In this document: piece after piece, positions 34,757 through 45,155 of the stretch
Layout of the letters: each line of letters opens with the position of its first letter
Position numbering within the stretch: position 1 is the first letter of the stretch
Source: Eudorina sp. 2006-703-Eu-15
Lineage: Eukaryota > Chlorophyta > Chlorophyceae > Chlamydomonadales > Volvocaceae
DNA length: 64,000 nucleotides
Assembly (NCBI GenBank): GCA_003117195.1
Contig: BDSI01000029.1
Span: 558,001 to 622,000, forward strand
Reading direction: 5' to 3'
Translations under genes and position numbers: made by a program
The notes under the pieces: generated by a model
The model's database searches: none
What the model saw: the letters and a program-made list of their open reading frames with translations, nothing else
What the model was told of the DNA's origin: nothing

Positions 34757-35510
34757 GCATGCACGGCGACAGGGCAGGCCCACACCGCACGCCCCAGCCT
34801 GCTCCCATGCATGCCCCCCCACGCCCATGCAACTTAGCCTCGCGGCGGCCGGCTGCCAAACGGCATCGCCACACCCGCCACACCTGGGGGGTGGTATCAC
34901 GGTACGGACCACAGGGGCCTTTCAAAATGACATTCCGATCAGGACAGGCGACAGGGCAGGCCTTGGCCCGGCCCGCATCACACGCCCCAGCCTGTCCCCA
35001 AATCCCCATGGGCCCCCTCCCCCCGCTTGGGTGAAACGTAGCCCCACGACGGCCCGCCGCCGAGCCATATCGTTACATGCGCCACACCATGGGTGTGGTA
35101 TGACTAGACGGACCACTGGGGCCTTTCAGAATAAAATTCCGACCAGTTACGGCGACAGGGCAGGCCTTGGCCCACATCACACGCCCCAGCCTGCTCCCAT
35201 GCCCCCCTGCTCCGATGCAACTTCGCCCCACCACGAACCGCCGCCAAGCCACACCAGGGGTGTGGTATGACTGGACGGACCATTGGGGCCTTTCAATTTG
35301 GCAATCCGACCATGCACGGGGACAGAGCAGGCCATGGGCCACGTTGCAGGTCCGAGCCTGCTCCCATGCCCGATGCAACTTAGCCCCGCAACGGCCCCCC
35401 GCCAAGCCACATCGCCACACCCGCCACACTGGGGCTATATTATGACTGTACGAACCACTGGTTATGACAATCCGATCAGGTACAGTGATAGGGCAGGTCT
35501 CCAGCCAAAG
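34757..35510. repeat. Degenerate tandem satellite, unit 165-200 bp, about four copies
   Basis: The units start near 34766, 34950, 35151, 35319 and (partial) 35489, each with GGCGACAGGGCAGGCC or a variant. CCCAGCCTGCTCCCATGC, a GCCACACC stretch, and GGACCACTGGGGCCTTTCA follow. Unit length varies and units differ by many substitutions. Open frames across it are a by-product of the GC-rich repeat. Confidence 0.85.
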
Positions 35511-36400
35511 AGGAGCTCGCTAGCGTCAAATACACCAGTTGCAAAGTGTTTTTATCTCTAAGGAAAACAGGGTAAACTATCTGCTAACATGTTAAGATTA
35601 CCGCAAAACTCGCTACGTACGATTTTCGGTGAAGTAAATCCTGCGGCAAATCCCCGCCCTAATCCCCCCTAACCCCTTGCGATTTCACTGTCGGAATTAA
35701 GAAGCGCATTAAAGCTTATCCCCGGCCCTTAATCCGCAGTGGAAATAGGCTCGGTGTTGACAACAGCGAAGACCAACCAACTAAAAATTGCAACATGACT
35801 TGGTCTCATGTCATAGTGGGATGCTACGCATAGTATACTCCCATGCCGAGTAGACTTCCCTGTTTTGGACGAGCGAATCACGAACTCTATTTCCAGATCC
35901 CTAACTCGCGAAGAAGTATCCCGCATTTGCAATCTTACTTTCTAATCGTGACTCTGTTTGGGTTATGGCCGCTGCTCCTCACGTGCGTCTGAGTGAGGAG
36001 GCGGTTCCTGGAGTCGCTGATACCACCGCCCGTCTTCTTCCATACTCCACAGCTCTGTATCCTGTATTCACTACGGAGAAGCATTTCACGCGTAGAAAGC
36101 CTTGAATGTTACGGAGAACAGTTCAAGTTGCACGAAGCACTGTACACAAGATCCTTGACTTTTTCTGGCTCAAGAAAGCGAACTTGCTTGTATTATTAAT
36201 TGTCGGGAAGCTTCACTGTATCAAGTATCTTGGTCTTGAGACAATGCTCGCCAAGTTGGGAGCCCACGTCGCTCCGTATATTCCGCTTCCCATTTTAGGA
36301 TACAATGTGGAATATTACCCAGTATGTCCACAAGGGAAGATAGTTTAATATTCTGAGGAGGCATCACCTGGCGGAGAGTCGTCGCCCGTCAGTGTTTTGG
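35511..36400. other. No gene seen; ~50-bp repeat shared with 40012
   Basis: The stretch around 35917-35967, with TCTAATCGTGACTCTGTTTG, recurs at about 40012-40063, which is just right of the hAT element at 39029-39971. The remainder lacks recognised features. Confidence 0.45.
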
Positions 36401-36433
36401 ACAGCTGCGGCGCGTCAGACATTGATATAGATG

Positions 36434-37460
36434 GAGCGCATAAAGCGATTACAAGTACCTGGATGAAGAAGGCAATGTGGACTTGCTGGACTGGACCCAG
36501 GCGCCTAGTTGCAGTACACAACCGCCCCCGCCACCACTTTCGCCCCCGCGGCCACCGCCACCACTGTGCACCCCCCCGCCACCGCCACCGCTGTGCACCC
36601 CCCTTCCACCGCCCCGGCCCCTTCATACCCGCCAGGCTGATGTCCAGTGTGTTGTTTTTTGTTGTCGTTTTCCTGCCTTTTGTTGCTCCCTTGCAGTAGG
36701 GCAATGGTAATGCACCTGAACCGGCAGGGGCGTCCAGCAGCGGGTGGCAGTCACACTGGGTTCTGGAGCATCCGGGGCGCGTCCGCCCGGATCAGCGGCC
36801 TGGCGCGGGGATGGTCGCGGGCGTGCTTTCCAGCTTGTCAACCGTGTTCAAACATCTGTGTCGGGAAGGTCCCTGGGAGCTGGGACCCTCACGCCCGCTC
36901 AGGGAGTCCTTGCGAGAGCAGCGTGGTGAGCGGCTACAAGAAAGGCTACTCGCGCGGGGCACACTGAGCAGGGTGCCGTGCCTCTTACCTTGGCCAAGTT
37001 CCTTGCTCTCGGCCGGGGCTTATTCGGGAAGGCTCAGCGCAGCCCCGATCCGCACCAGCGCAGTCTGCTCTTCCGCGACCTCGGGCTCTACACGGTGCTG
37101 TTCGAGATTCTGGGGATTCTGGGGACCAAAACATACCGCGGGTGTCGCGCCCCCCAGATCCCGTTGTCGCCCTACCTCGAGGAGCCGTCTGCCTGTTTTC
37201 TCCGTGTCCTGTCGGCCTACATGTCCGGCCGCCGGGTACCCTGTAGTGGGCTAATTGTTTCGACCCGCGCTGCCGACAGGGTGCGGGTTCCGGGATGCCC
37301 CGTACCGTACATCCGGTCACCTAAGACGCTGCAACTATACCTCCATCCCATTCGCCACCGCGGCGGCGGCGGGGCGCTGGGGGGGGGCGAGGAGCCCACC
37401 GACACTGTCGGTTAGCTCCTCGCCCTCCCTCTCCGCGGACGGGGAGGCGGATGGAAGCGC
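36434..37460 (+). pseudogene. Exon-like fragments of a host gene (possibly a RIH/IP3-receptor-type protein)
   Basis: Protein-like stretches: YLDEEGNVDLLDWTQ (36453-36499); after a Pro-coding C-rich stretch and a typical pyrimidine tract ending in CCCTTGCAG (36696), MVAGVLSSLSTVFKHLCREG (from 36811); then in another frame PLTLAKFLALGRGLFGKAQ and RSLLFRDLGLYTVLFEILGI (36978-37130). The last part resembles an alpha-helical RIH-type repeat of intracellular calcium-release channels, but this is weak. A GTGAGC...GAGCAG mini-intron (36933-36970) could join the last two frames. The 5' and 3' limits are unknown, and it may be a broken gene. Confidence 0.3.
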
Positions 37461-37679
37461 TGGGGGGGCGTGACGTGAGGGGGGAGGGCGGGGGTTTGTG
37501 TGTGAAGGTGCGAAGGAGGCCACTTGGTCTGCCACAACGTGCTCGAGGAAGAAAGGGCATGTGTACTGGCTCTGACAAATACAATGGTGAATTTCATGTT
37601 GTGTGTCGCAGATTTTGAAACATAAGCGGACATGACCATGTTTCATTGCGTAGCATGGTGGGGTATCCGTGGCCTGTCC

Positions 37680-38000
37680 TATCAGAACGTGAAAATGTGA
37701 GGTCCGATTTTCGTCGGGATTTCTTGTAGAACGAATAATCCCTGCATAAGAAGGCTATTTTGAAGTTTTTAGGTCGATCGGCGATGGTCGGTTTGGCAGG
37801 GTAAGCATGGCGGGCCCCTCCAAACTTGGGAGAAACGCCTGTCCTGACTCAGAACGTGGAAATGCGAGGTCCGAATTTCGTCCGAATTTCATATAGAACA
37901 AATAATCCCTGCATAAGAAACAAATAATCCCTGCATAAGAAGGCTATTTCGAAGTTATTAGGGCGACCGGTGATGATCGGGCAGGGTAGGCGTGTGTACG
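37680..38000. repeat. Two-copy tandem repeat, ~170 bp
   Basis: AATAATCCCTGCATAAGAAG and its surroundings (AACGTGRAAATGYGAGGTCC, GAAGTT.TTAGG) appear at 37686-37800 and 37850-37990. The second unit has an internal 25-bp duplication of the AATAATCCCTGCATAAGAA part. Confidence 0.8.
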
Positions 38001-38016
38001 ACATTCCGCCGGCATT

Positions 38017-38116
38017 GTAACATATCCGAACATGGTTTGTTCACAAGGTAATTTGTGCAGAACTTTGACCAAGCCTTGAATGTTCGGATATGTTACAAAG
38101 TTCTGCACAAATTACC
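38017..38116. repeat. Interleaved inverted repeats (A-B-A'-B')
   Basis: Arm A GTAACATATCCGAACAT (38017-38033) pairs with A' (38080-38096). Arm B, 21 bp containing GGTAATTTGTGCAGAACTTT (38047-38067), pairs with B' (38096-38116). Both are perfect, and B lies between A and A', so the two stems are mutually crossing (pseudoknot topology). Confidence 0.9.
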
Positions 38117-38207
38117 ACATGACGATCCCGTGACAACGGCGCTATCTTTACAATCTTATACAGCTCACCCAGACGTTGGGCAACAGACTGCTGCTGCTTA
38201 AGAAACG

Positions 38208-38575
38208 GATGGACCTGCCCTGACGTCTCCCGATTGCTACCCCGGGGCCATCCTTCAGGGTTGACGAGCACTGCTGTGAAACCCCTCCCCAGGGCTACAC
38301 GTTGGTGTGCCCATGGGATACCTGTGCATTGCAAAACACGGCGCTATCCGTGGCTGCTTAGGAAACTGACGGACCTGCCATGACGTGTCTCCCGATTGCT
38401 GCCCCAGGACCATGCCGGTGCTGCTCCAGGGTTGGCAGGCACTGCCGTGACCCCCGTCCTCAGGGCTACACGTCGGTGTGTGCCACGTTCCCATGGGATA
38501 CCTCTCCCAATCGCTGCCCCGGGGCCATGCCGGTGGTTGACGCGCACTGCGGTGACCCCCGTCCCCAGCTACGTA
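38208..38575. repeat. Degenerate tandem repeat, unit about 130-180 bp, three copies
   Basis: The motif set CCCGATTGCTGCCCC, GCCGGTG.TG, GACGAGCACTGC/GGCAGGCACTGC and CCCATGGGATACCT occurs three times with drift. No coding potential is inferred. Confidence 0.75.
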
Positions 38576-39020
38576 TCCATTACTTGCTCGACGTGTTACA
38601 AATGAACCTCAAGGAACAACTGTTATTAACGCTTATTTGTACTGCGGGCTAAAAACTGAGGCTACGCATTCCGTGACGCCAGGGTGGCGCTACGGAAGGA
38701 GAAGTACGGTAGTTCTCCTTATCCTTCTATAAACCATGCAATTTCGTGAATTGCTTTCATTCACTTAACCATAACAGCCTCTTAAAACAGCGGTCTCCTT
38801 GACGTCCTACTGGTGCTGCATTTCATCCATTCCCGTTTCTTTTTTTTAATCTCCTTATAATGCCCACAATCTAGTGTTATTCCATTTTCAAAACAAAGAA
38901 ATGCTTCTTCAAGTCGAACAAAGGTTTCGAAGTCGTGACGCTAATGAACTGAGCGAACTGTCCCAACAACAACTACGCAACAAAACAACTCATTAAAAGA
39001 AACGGACACGTTTCAAAGTC
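38576..39020. other. No gene seen
   Basis: AT-richer DNA left of the second hAT element, with no recognised feature. Confidence 0.4.
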
Positions 39021-39028
39021 GACGGGCG

Positions 39029-39971
39029 CAGGGTTGCGACCGTATTAGTTTTGGCCGTTTGCCGTATTATTGGACCTCAAATTAATACGCCAGGCGTATT
39101 GGCGTAATGTACGACAGCTGAGGCGTAATGTTCAGGCTGTGGCGTATCTTTTCTTACAGTATTCTGCGCCAAAACACCTGAAAATTGCGGGCGAAACAAT
39201 AGCGTATTCAACTGCGTCATAATAGCAGGGCTATCTCGCTCAGTAGTCGCAGGCTGGCATCATTGACCTTCCTTCTCACTTGCCGCGTTTTCTTTCCCAC
39301 ACGCCCAAGACACGTATGGGCAGGCCAAAATGCCATTGAACATATTGTCAGTTTCAATGTTGGCACGCGCTGATATCAGCTCCCCCGAGTGCCTACCAGC
39401 GCGTGCAGAGCCAGACCGCCAGAAACTGATCACCTCGCCAATCAACTATAAAAGGCATCTCAAACAGTGAAAAGCGGACAGCTATGCAAATCAGGTATGA
39501 TACCCCGTCAGCCCGCTTCCGTGAACCCCCGTTCCCCCTCCACCACCCCTCCCCCGCATCCCCCGTCCACCGCTCCCTCCTCCCCCGCATCCCCGTCCAC
39601 CGCTCCCCCCGCTGCAAAGTAGTCGCCTATTACTCCCGTTTTAGGTCCTGGTTTGGCCTTCTTGCGTTCGGGCCCGTCCGCATACATCATCCATCTCCGC
39701 CACTGGGCGTGAAACCTGAGATGGACTGTTTCACCTATGCCAAGAGATAAACTTCCTTTGATCAGTAGACTGAAGCTTTTGGAGAATAGATGACGCGTTC
39801 ATACGTTCATTTCATCATTTGCGCGCGGTTTCGGTGCCTGTATGCCCTGAGCGATAAACGAATACGCCCGGAATACGCCGCCCTAAAAACCGACCACCGT
39901 CCAGGCGTATTATTGGCGTATTAGGGCGTATTGTGCTTGGCGTATTGTGCCGGAATACGGTCGCAACCCTG
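39029..39971. mobile_element. Non-autonomous hAT element, 18-bp TIRs, 8-bp TSD
   Basis: The perfect termini are CAGGGTTGCGACCGTATT (39029-39046) and its reverse complement (39954-39971). The 8-bp direct repeat GACGGGCG flanks both sides (39021-39028 and 39972-39979). Both subterminal regions carry many GGCGTATT-type motifs, likely transposase binding sites. The interior (943 bp total) has no transposase frame. Confidence 0.95.
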
Positions 39972-39979
39972 GACGGGCG

Positions 39980-40600
39980 TCCCATGAAGCAGGGCCCTAT
40001 ACGTCAAACGCAATGTATCCCGCATTCGCAACCTTATCTTCTAATCGTGACTCTGTTTGGGTTACATAACATCCTATATAGAAATATGAGGGTGGTTAAC
40101 TTGCAGATCGTTATAGCCTTCATCGGTTGTTTTTGCCTGCATCAGAGTGTTGGATACGAATCGCTAAATGGGAAGAGTAATCGTTTATTACGTCCATGTA
40201 CCACCACCTTGAGAAATTGCGGGCTAGGCGTTGCCTATAATATCACATGCACCCCCGCGCGGACTCCCGAAGACGGCAGAATCCCTCCCTGGAGTCCGCA
40301 ACGGAATCGCACGCATTCATGCGGACATGCTACCAAACAATTCAGTTACAATTCTCTAATATGTGCCGCAGCCGAAGTATCCTGTCGCGCATTGTCACCA
40401 AAGGGATTCTGCCGTCTTCGGGAGTCTGCGCGGGGCTGCGTGTACCATCCATTGGTAAGTTGCTTCCCGAAAGAGTTGGCTGGCGTCATCATCTGCCTGA
40501 CGGTGATCCCAAGTTGAGGTTCTCAGTCCCTAGCAATGGGTGGCGGTCCCATCTGCGTTTGTTGGGCCTAGAGATAGACTGGCTTTCCTACTCATCCTAT
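39980..40600 (+). CDS. Hypothetical small secreted protein frame over a long hairpin
   Basis: The frame from MRVVNLQIVIAFIGC (40087) to 40514 starts with a signal-peptide-like segment and is Cys-rich (PCTTTLRNCGLG, ITCTPARTPEDG). Its middle part is made of the inverted repeat 40253-40286/40402-40435, so the C-terminal half may be the product of a palindrome rather than selected coding sequence. No family is recognised, and the start codon and expression are unsupported. Confidence 0.25.
40253..40435. repeat. 34-bp inverted repeat with 115-base spacer
   Basis: The arms 40253-40286 and 40402-40435 contain GACTCCCGAAGACGGCAGAA and its complement, with one mismatch in 34. They could form a long hairpin RNA or represent a small MITE; no TSD was found at its edges. 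Confidence 0.9.
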
Positions 40601-40849
40601 TCTTGAGCAGGCCCAGAACCGTGCATTCACCCCGGTTAATGTTGGTCCTGCCTGACCCAATGAACCTAATCCGATACAACCCTCCGTTGTAACACCCGTA
40701 AATTTCGCTCAGGTGGCAGTGTCAGCGTCGGTAGGTTTAACACCACCCTGATTCCTATGGAATCGACGTGGCACCAAGTGGTCGGAAAGATGTTGCAAGA
40801 GAAGTGACCTCAATCGCCCGTGGGGCTATGTCGACCAGATATTGGATTA

Positions 40850-41146
40850 TAATGTAACCGTTACAAGGTGGACCCGTATCCCGACCGGGTGTTCCAACGG
40901 GCCCAGATAGCTCGTAGGTGCCTCGTCTCATCAACCCCTACCAAGGACTGCGCACCCATCCTCCATCACCCGGGGGGGGTCACGCAGCCATACCGGCCAC
41001 TACACCAGGTTACCAGCGCGCCAGGATTGCCTCTCCTGGAAACCGCGCCAGACCCGCCTAATCACACGGCGGTGAGGGGACGGGGATTCGAACCGCCGAT
41101 CTCTGGACAGAATGCCAGTGTCTTTCCCATTAGACGACCCCCCCAT
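40850..41146 (-). repeat. tRNA-derived SINE family 1, longest copy
   Basis: On the minus strand it begins with a tRNA-like head: GGTCGTCTAATGGGAAAGAC (A-box/D arm), an anticodon-arm-like CTGG...CCAG, and GCGGTTCGAATCCCCG (B box, about 41085). The body shared with 6383-6618 follows, ending GGGTCCACCTTGTAACGGTT at about 40858. The cloverleaf is imperfect (mismatched T stem), so it is a SINE head rather than a tRNA gene. Confidence 0.75.
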
Positions 41147-41552
41147 TGGATTGACCAATTGGCTGGCAAACAGGATGTAACACTCGAACGGCAATTCGTG
41201 CGTCAGCACAAGTTAACTGAAGGCGTGGGTTTTATATTTGCCACAGCATACGTATGCACGAATGTACGTAGACATACCCATGTAAATGCACCCAGAAGCA
41301 ATGTGTCGTAATGTTATGGTTGCTTGCAGCTATCGATGCGTATGGGCCGTTTCCTACAACGGCCTCTCAAGAATGATTTAATCGCACCTGGTTTGCTGGG
41401 TGGCCATTGGACAAAATCCACCCGCCCCCAGCTGGACACAGAGTAATTGGGACCTTGATATTTAACTATATAAACACAGTTTTCGAGCATTACACTCAAT
41501 TCAATGGTTACCAACCCGCCATATATATTCCTCGGAGTCCTTTGTTTGTTGA
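41147..41552. other. No gene seen
   Basis: Between the SINE and the C-terminal fragment that follows. Short frames only. Confidence 0.4.
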
Positions 41553-41798
41553 CGTTGCATCTCGGGAATTTACCTGGACAATGCGCCTGTCACAACAAGT
41601 GCCTACGAGTTCAGACTTAGGTATGTGAACACCAGCGATAAATGCAAGGGTTGGGCTTACTATGCGGAAGTTCCTAGCAAGCATGGTTTCATTTCGATGG
41701 CAACAAACGCACCTTGCGTGTTGTATCTCGAGAATTATGAGATCCAGCGAATTACGATTGGTGAGGCGCACTTGGAGCTGTTGAAGTCGTACGACTAG
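41553..41798 (+). CDS. C-terminal exon or fragment of an unknown protein
   Basis: An open frame without a start codon reads GIYLDNAPVTTSAYEFRLRY, KCKGWAYYAEVPSKHGFISM and LENYEIQRITIGEAHLELLK before a TAG at 41796. Composition and hydrophobic pattern look like a real protein end. No domain is recognised. An upstream stop at 41550 means it is either a 3' exon or a fragment. Confidence 0.4.
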   Translation, partial: RCISGIYLDNAPVTTSAYEFRLRYVNTSDKCKGWAYYAEVPSKHGFISMATNAPCVLYLENYEIQRITIGEAHLELLKSYD

Positions 41799-41987
41799 AT
41801 GGGCATCGTTGATGTATCAAATACAAATACAAATACACACACGCAAATAAGAAGTTGTACAAGAAAGTTACGATAAAGTGGACGAGACGCACGACACTGG
41901 ACGAATAGAGATGGGAGCATTGGTGTGTGGTGAATGATTGAGATGGCAATGATTCGTCGGTATACAGAATTTGAAATCTTTTGAAGC

Positions 41988-43077
41988 ATGGCCGCCGAAC
42001 AGGCAGGTTCGCTTCGATTGCTGTTTGGAGCTGATGTCGCCGAGCTGACAAAGGAGCAACCTGGGGTGCTGGTAGTTCGCATCCTCACTGCCAGCGATGC
42101 CGACGAGAAAGGCTGGATGACATTCCAGACGAAGACGTCCGATGACTACCTATTCAATGTGAGTTCGTTGGGACATGGGGCAGGCGACCGCAAGTGCGCA
42201 TGCTGTTGATCAATGCTAGCACTGCGGCCTCATAGAATACTTTTGGGTATGTGAAGGACTGATTGATCGCAGCTGTGCGCGGCGTTTGTAACGGTCGTGT
42301 AGAATGATGGAAAGCACCGCTCATGAAACCGCGCCGCATAATACAGTCACAGCAATGGTTGTATGATCGCGTTGTTGCGACTGTCTTTCAGGTACATGTG
42401 CAGAACGGCGAAGAGGCGCCGTTCGTTGCCGACGCAATCCGCGGGAGGTACCTGCAGATCAACAGTTTGTCGTGGTGAAGGTCCTGAAGCACAGCGAGGT
42501 GGTTGCGAGTGCTCCGACGGCTGCTGTCTTGGATATGACAGTACCGATCGCGCCTAACCACTGCTACAACGTCATTGGGTACCTGGAGAGTGGCGGACTG
42601 GTTGGCAAGGAGAAGGCGTCGTGGGCCGGTCGACTGGTTACGGCTTTCGAGACTGTTGAAGTTTTCCTTTCGCCGTCGACCGTCTCCGCCTGCACCGACG
42701 TCGGCAAACCTCTCCCGAGGGCCGGCAACCTTGTCGTGTTAATCGGCTTTCGGTGCGACGCAGCATATTACCAGGACAACTTCTTCCGGCGTGTCCGCGC
42801 TGTTACGGGCTCCGACTGGTTCGACTCCGCGCTCGACAGCCTGGTGTCCGAGGAGCAGCTCGCCGGTGCAAATCTGTACAAGCACGCGACCGCGACGAAG
42901 CCGCTTGTAGGGGTAAGATGGGTGCAAACTAGTCACACTTTGTCGTCGTTTCCGGTATTACATTGTGTACACTTGTCTTTGTTATGAAAATCACACCTAC
43001 TAACTTTTGGAATGCCCGTAACCGACCCGCAGGTCCGTCCATCGCACTACAAGGACACTGCCGCCATCGCCAGTTGA
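41988..43077 (+). CDS. Unknown host protein, three-exon gene model
   Basis: Exon 1, 41988-42158, starts MAAEQAGSLRLLFGADVAEL and ends AAT|GTGAGT. Exon 2, 42392-42912, follows TCTTTCAG and ends GGG|GTAAGA. Exon 3, 43033-43077, follows CCCGCAG and ends IAS-stop. All three junctions are phase 0 with consensus splice sites, giving about 245 residues. Within exon 2 the frame breaks once near 42441: two extra G in CGCGGGAGG separate EEAPFVADAIR from EVPADQQFVVVKVLK, either a sequencing error in a G-rich run or a lesion. Later segments: PNHCYNVIGYLESGG, FFRRVRAVTGSDWFDSALD. No family is recognised. Its last exon is antisense to the Q-rich frame below. Confidence 0.6.
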
Positions 43078-43680
43078 ACCGCCACCGCGGCCGACTGTAG
43101 CTGGAGGTTCAGCACCTGCCCCGCCGTCACCTCCACCACCGTACGCCCCGCCTGTAATAACGGCGGGGGTAACCGCGGCGGCAGCTGCGCCGTTGCCGGC
43201 GACGGCATTACCGTGATGGCTCGGAGCGATGACGACACGCTGTTGTTGCCCACTTTGTTGCTGCAACGCTTGTTGTAACCGGAAAGCGTTTTGAAGTTGT
43301 TGTTGATGCTGGGCTTGCTGTAGTTGCTGTAACTGAAGGTGCTGCTGTAATGCAGCTTGCTGAACCAGCTGCTGCTGGGCCGCATGCCGCTGTTGAACGT
43401 GCTGAACTGCGAGTAAGTGCTGGACGGCTCCCAGAGCCGACAAGTTTCCGCTGTTGGATACATTACTATTGGATTGCACGTTGCCAATCGTGGGCATGCC
43501 CACACGGCCTTGTGCGTTTGAGGGACCGGCTGCCGCAGGATCACCTGCCGGAACGGGCAACATTGCCTCGGCAAGGAGGCCTTGGAAGCCGTGAACATGG
43601 CCGCTAGGGCCCTTCCGTTGTTCCGCGATTGTAACTAGTTTAGATGTTCCAAATACGTCGGGCGCAAACAAAGACAACAA
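43000..43680 (-). CDS. Gln-rich low-complexity protein frame
   Basis: The minus frame starts MLSLFAPDVFGTSKLVTIAE, passes a Gln/His/Leu-rich section (AAQQQLVQQAALQQHLQLQQ) and a Gly/Ala section, and ends after the region antisense to the last exon of the plus-strand gene. Gln-rich segments of this kind occur in chlorophyte transcription regulators, but no DNA-binding domain is visible. The last 15-25 residues are probably not coding, because the plus-strand exon 3 overlaps them; an intron may end the real exon earlier. Confidence 0.4.
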   Translation of the reverse strand: MLSLFAPDVFGTSKLVTIAEQRKGPSGHVHGFQGLLAEAMLPVPAGDPAAAGPSNAQGRVGMPTIGNVQSNSNVSNSGNLSALGAVQHLLAVQHVQQRHAAQQQLVQQAALQQHLQLQQLQQAQHQQQLQNAFRLQQALQQQSGQQQRVVIAPSHHGNAVAGNGAAAAAVTPAVITGGAYGGGGDGGAGAEPPATVGRGGGSTGDGGSVLVVRWTDLRVGYGHSKS

Positions 43681-44242
43681 ATGCGCGTATTTTACGTTCT
43701 GCCAACGTCACCGTTGTTCACCTATTGCATATCGGCAGCTTGTCACAATATCTTAATCCACAACTAATGACAAGTTCACATTGCTGTTGCGGCATTTGCT
43801 CGTCCATAAGGCCCACGAAAAAGCTAAAAGCGAACACGACAAAGTGATACTCGTACTTTTTGCCTACCTTCACCACTGACACATGCGCCGATTGCAGGGT
43901 CATGTGCAAATTTCATTCGGCGTCACTGCATCAACCCTAGGATCCTTCACAGTGGATTGTTTGTGGACCGAGAGGGCGTCTTTGGTGAAGATTGAAAGTT
44001 TCAACATCCCCATCTCCCCATCTCACCACTGCAAGGCAACAACACATGCCTATTCATTAAATTCACAATTCGGCCTACGCAGCGTCCTGTTATCAAAATT
44101 AAAATTCTTGGGGTAACAGTTTTTAGCTTCTGCGGAATTTTTGGAATTTTAGCCCATTTTAGTATGTTGGGCCCTATTGCATATGGGCAGCAATTTGCGC
44201 ACTGTTTTCCAGAGATCTTGTTTACCATTTTATTCTTTCATT

Positions 44243-44523
44243 ATGGCAAAGCGCGGACGTCCACCAGGCCGGAAGGATTCCGCACCGCGCAAGCCGCGTC
44301 GCACGCGCGCCGAGATCGACGCAGGGCGCAGCCAGCGTGAAGCCAATCGTATTCCATTACAAGGAAATGCTGGTCGTGCAACCAGAGGACAGCTGAGGAG
44401 CTTGCGGCTTTGGATGAAGTCGACCGGCGGGTGCAGATGGAGTCGCAGGGCACCGCGGGCACGAACGCGCCCTCGGTCGGCGCCATCAACAACGTGGACG
44501 CCGCAAACGAGGCCGTTGAGTAA
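44243..44523 (+). pseudogene. Small AT-hook protein, frame broken in the middle
   Basis: The N terminus MAKRGRPPGRKDSAPRKPRR is an AT-hook-like basic segment followed by TRAEIDAGRSQREANR. The C-terminal part in another frame reads AEELAALDEVDRRVQMESQG and ends in NEAVE-stop at 44521-44523. Between them a third frame offers IVFHYKEMLVVQPED. The protein therefore needs two frame corrections or short introns to be continuous. No partner gene is evident; it could be a chromatin-type protein of a mobile element. Confidence 0.45.
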
Positions 44524-44630
44524 ACTTTGTCTCGCTTCTCGTTGTGAGGTCAAGGGAGGTCGCGCGACCTCGCCGCTAAAATTATAAAATTGTAAAATTA
44601 CGAGTCTATATTATTGGGGTTTCATTTTTT

Positions 44631-44685
44631 AACTTCCACGCGCACTTTGCTTTCATTTTTATAAAGCAAAGTGCGCGTGCAAGTT
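44631..44685. terminator. Strong stem-loop downstream of the AT-hook frame
   Basis: Perfect 17-bp arms CACGCGCACTTTGCTTT (44637-44653) and its complement (44663-44679) enclose a 9-base AT-rich loop. Five more pairs follow beyond one mismatch. It sits about 110 bases after the AT-hook stop codon and could act in 3'-end formation; the function is inferred from position only. Confidence 0.5.
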
Positions 44686-45155
44686 GCGTGATGCTAGAAT
44701 GTGTCCGCGGGTTGTTTGGTAGGAAGTTGTTTAGCAGATTTAGACAATGATGACATTGTATCGCCCGCACCGGGGCGCGCCGCTCCCCCCAGGCAGCCCA
44801 AAACGTTTCGCATTTATGGAGCCCGCCCAGGATCGTTAAGAATTAGGAACGAATTGAATCCAGTAGGAGACGTTATCGAGATGGTTGTCGAGTTAATTTT
44901 GTATGTGCGAGCTGTAAGTGGGGCGTCAACACATGAGTCATAGTCGAGCGTGAAGAGATGAGTCTACAAGCGTCGTATGCAGAGTAAGCAAGCAGGATTA
45001 ACAGACGGAATGAAGCGACGTGACATGTCGCACACATGTGTAAGGGGCTTTGATACAATATGCTGCGGCCGTGCGATGGAGCGTGAAACGTTGGTCAGAC
45101 GCCGCCGCAACAATGTTGACACAAGTACGTACGGTCCCTTTGCTTTGCCTGTTGC
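44686..45155. other. No gene seen
   Basis: Left flank of the Rep element copy B. Short frames only and no repeat to elsewhere in the window. Confidence 0.4.

Noticed and set aside
34378..35034. 218-residue plus-strand protein
   Set aside because: It starts in a duplicated segment and runs through satellite DNA, with no motif and a composition set by the repeats.
41085..41146. tRNA-Gln/Asp-like gene on the minus strand
   Set aside because: D-arm and anticodon-arm-like pieces exist, but acceptor and T stems do not pair and the segment is part of a dispersed repeat.
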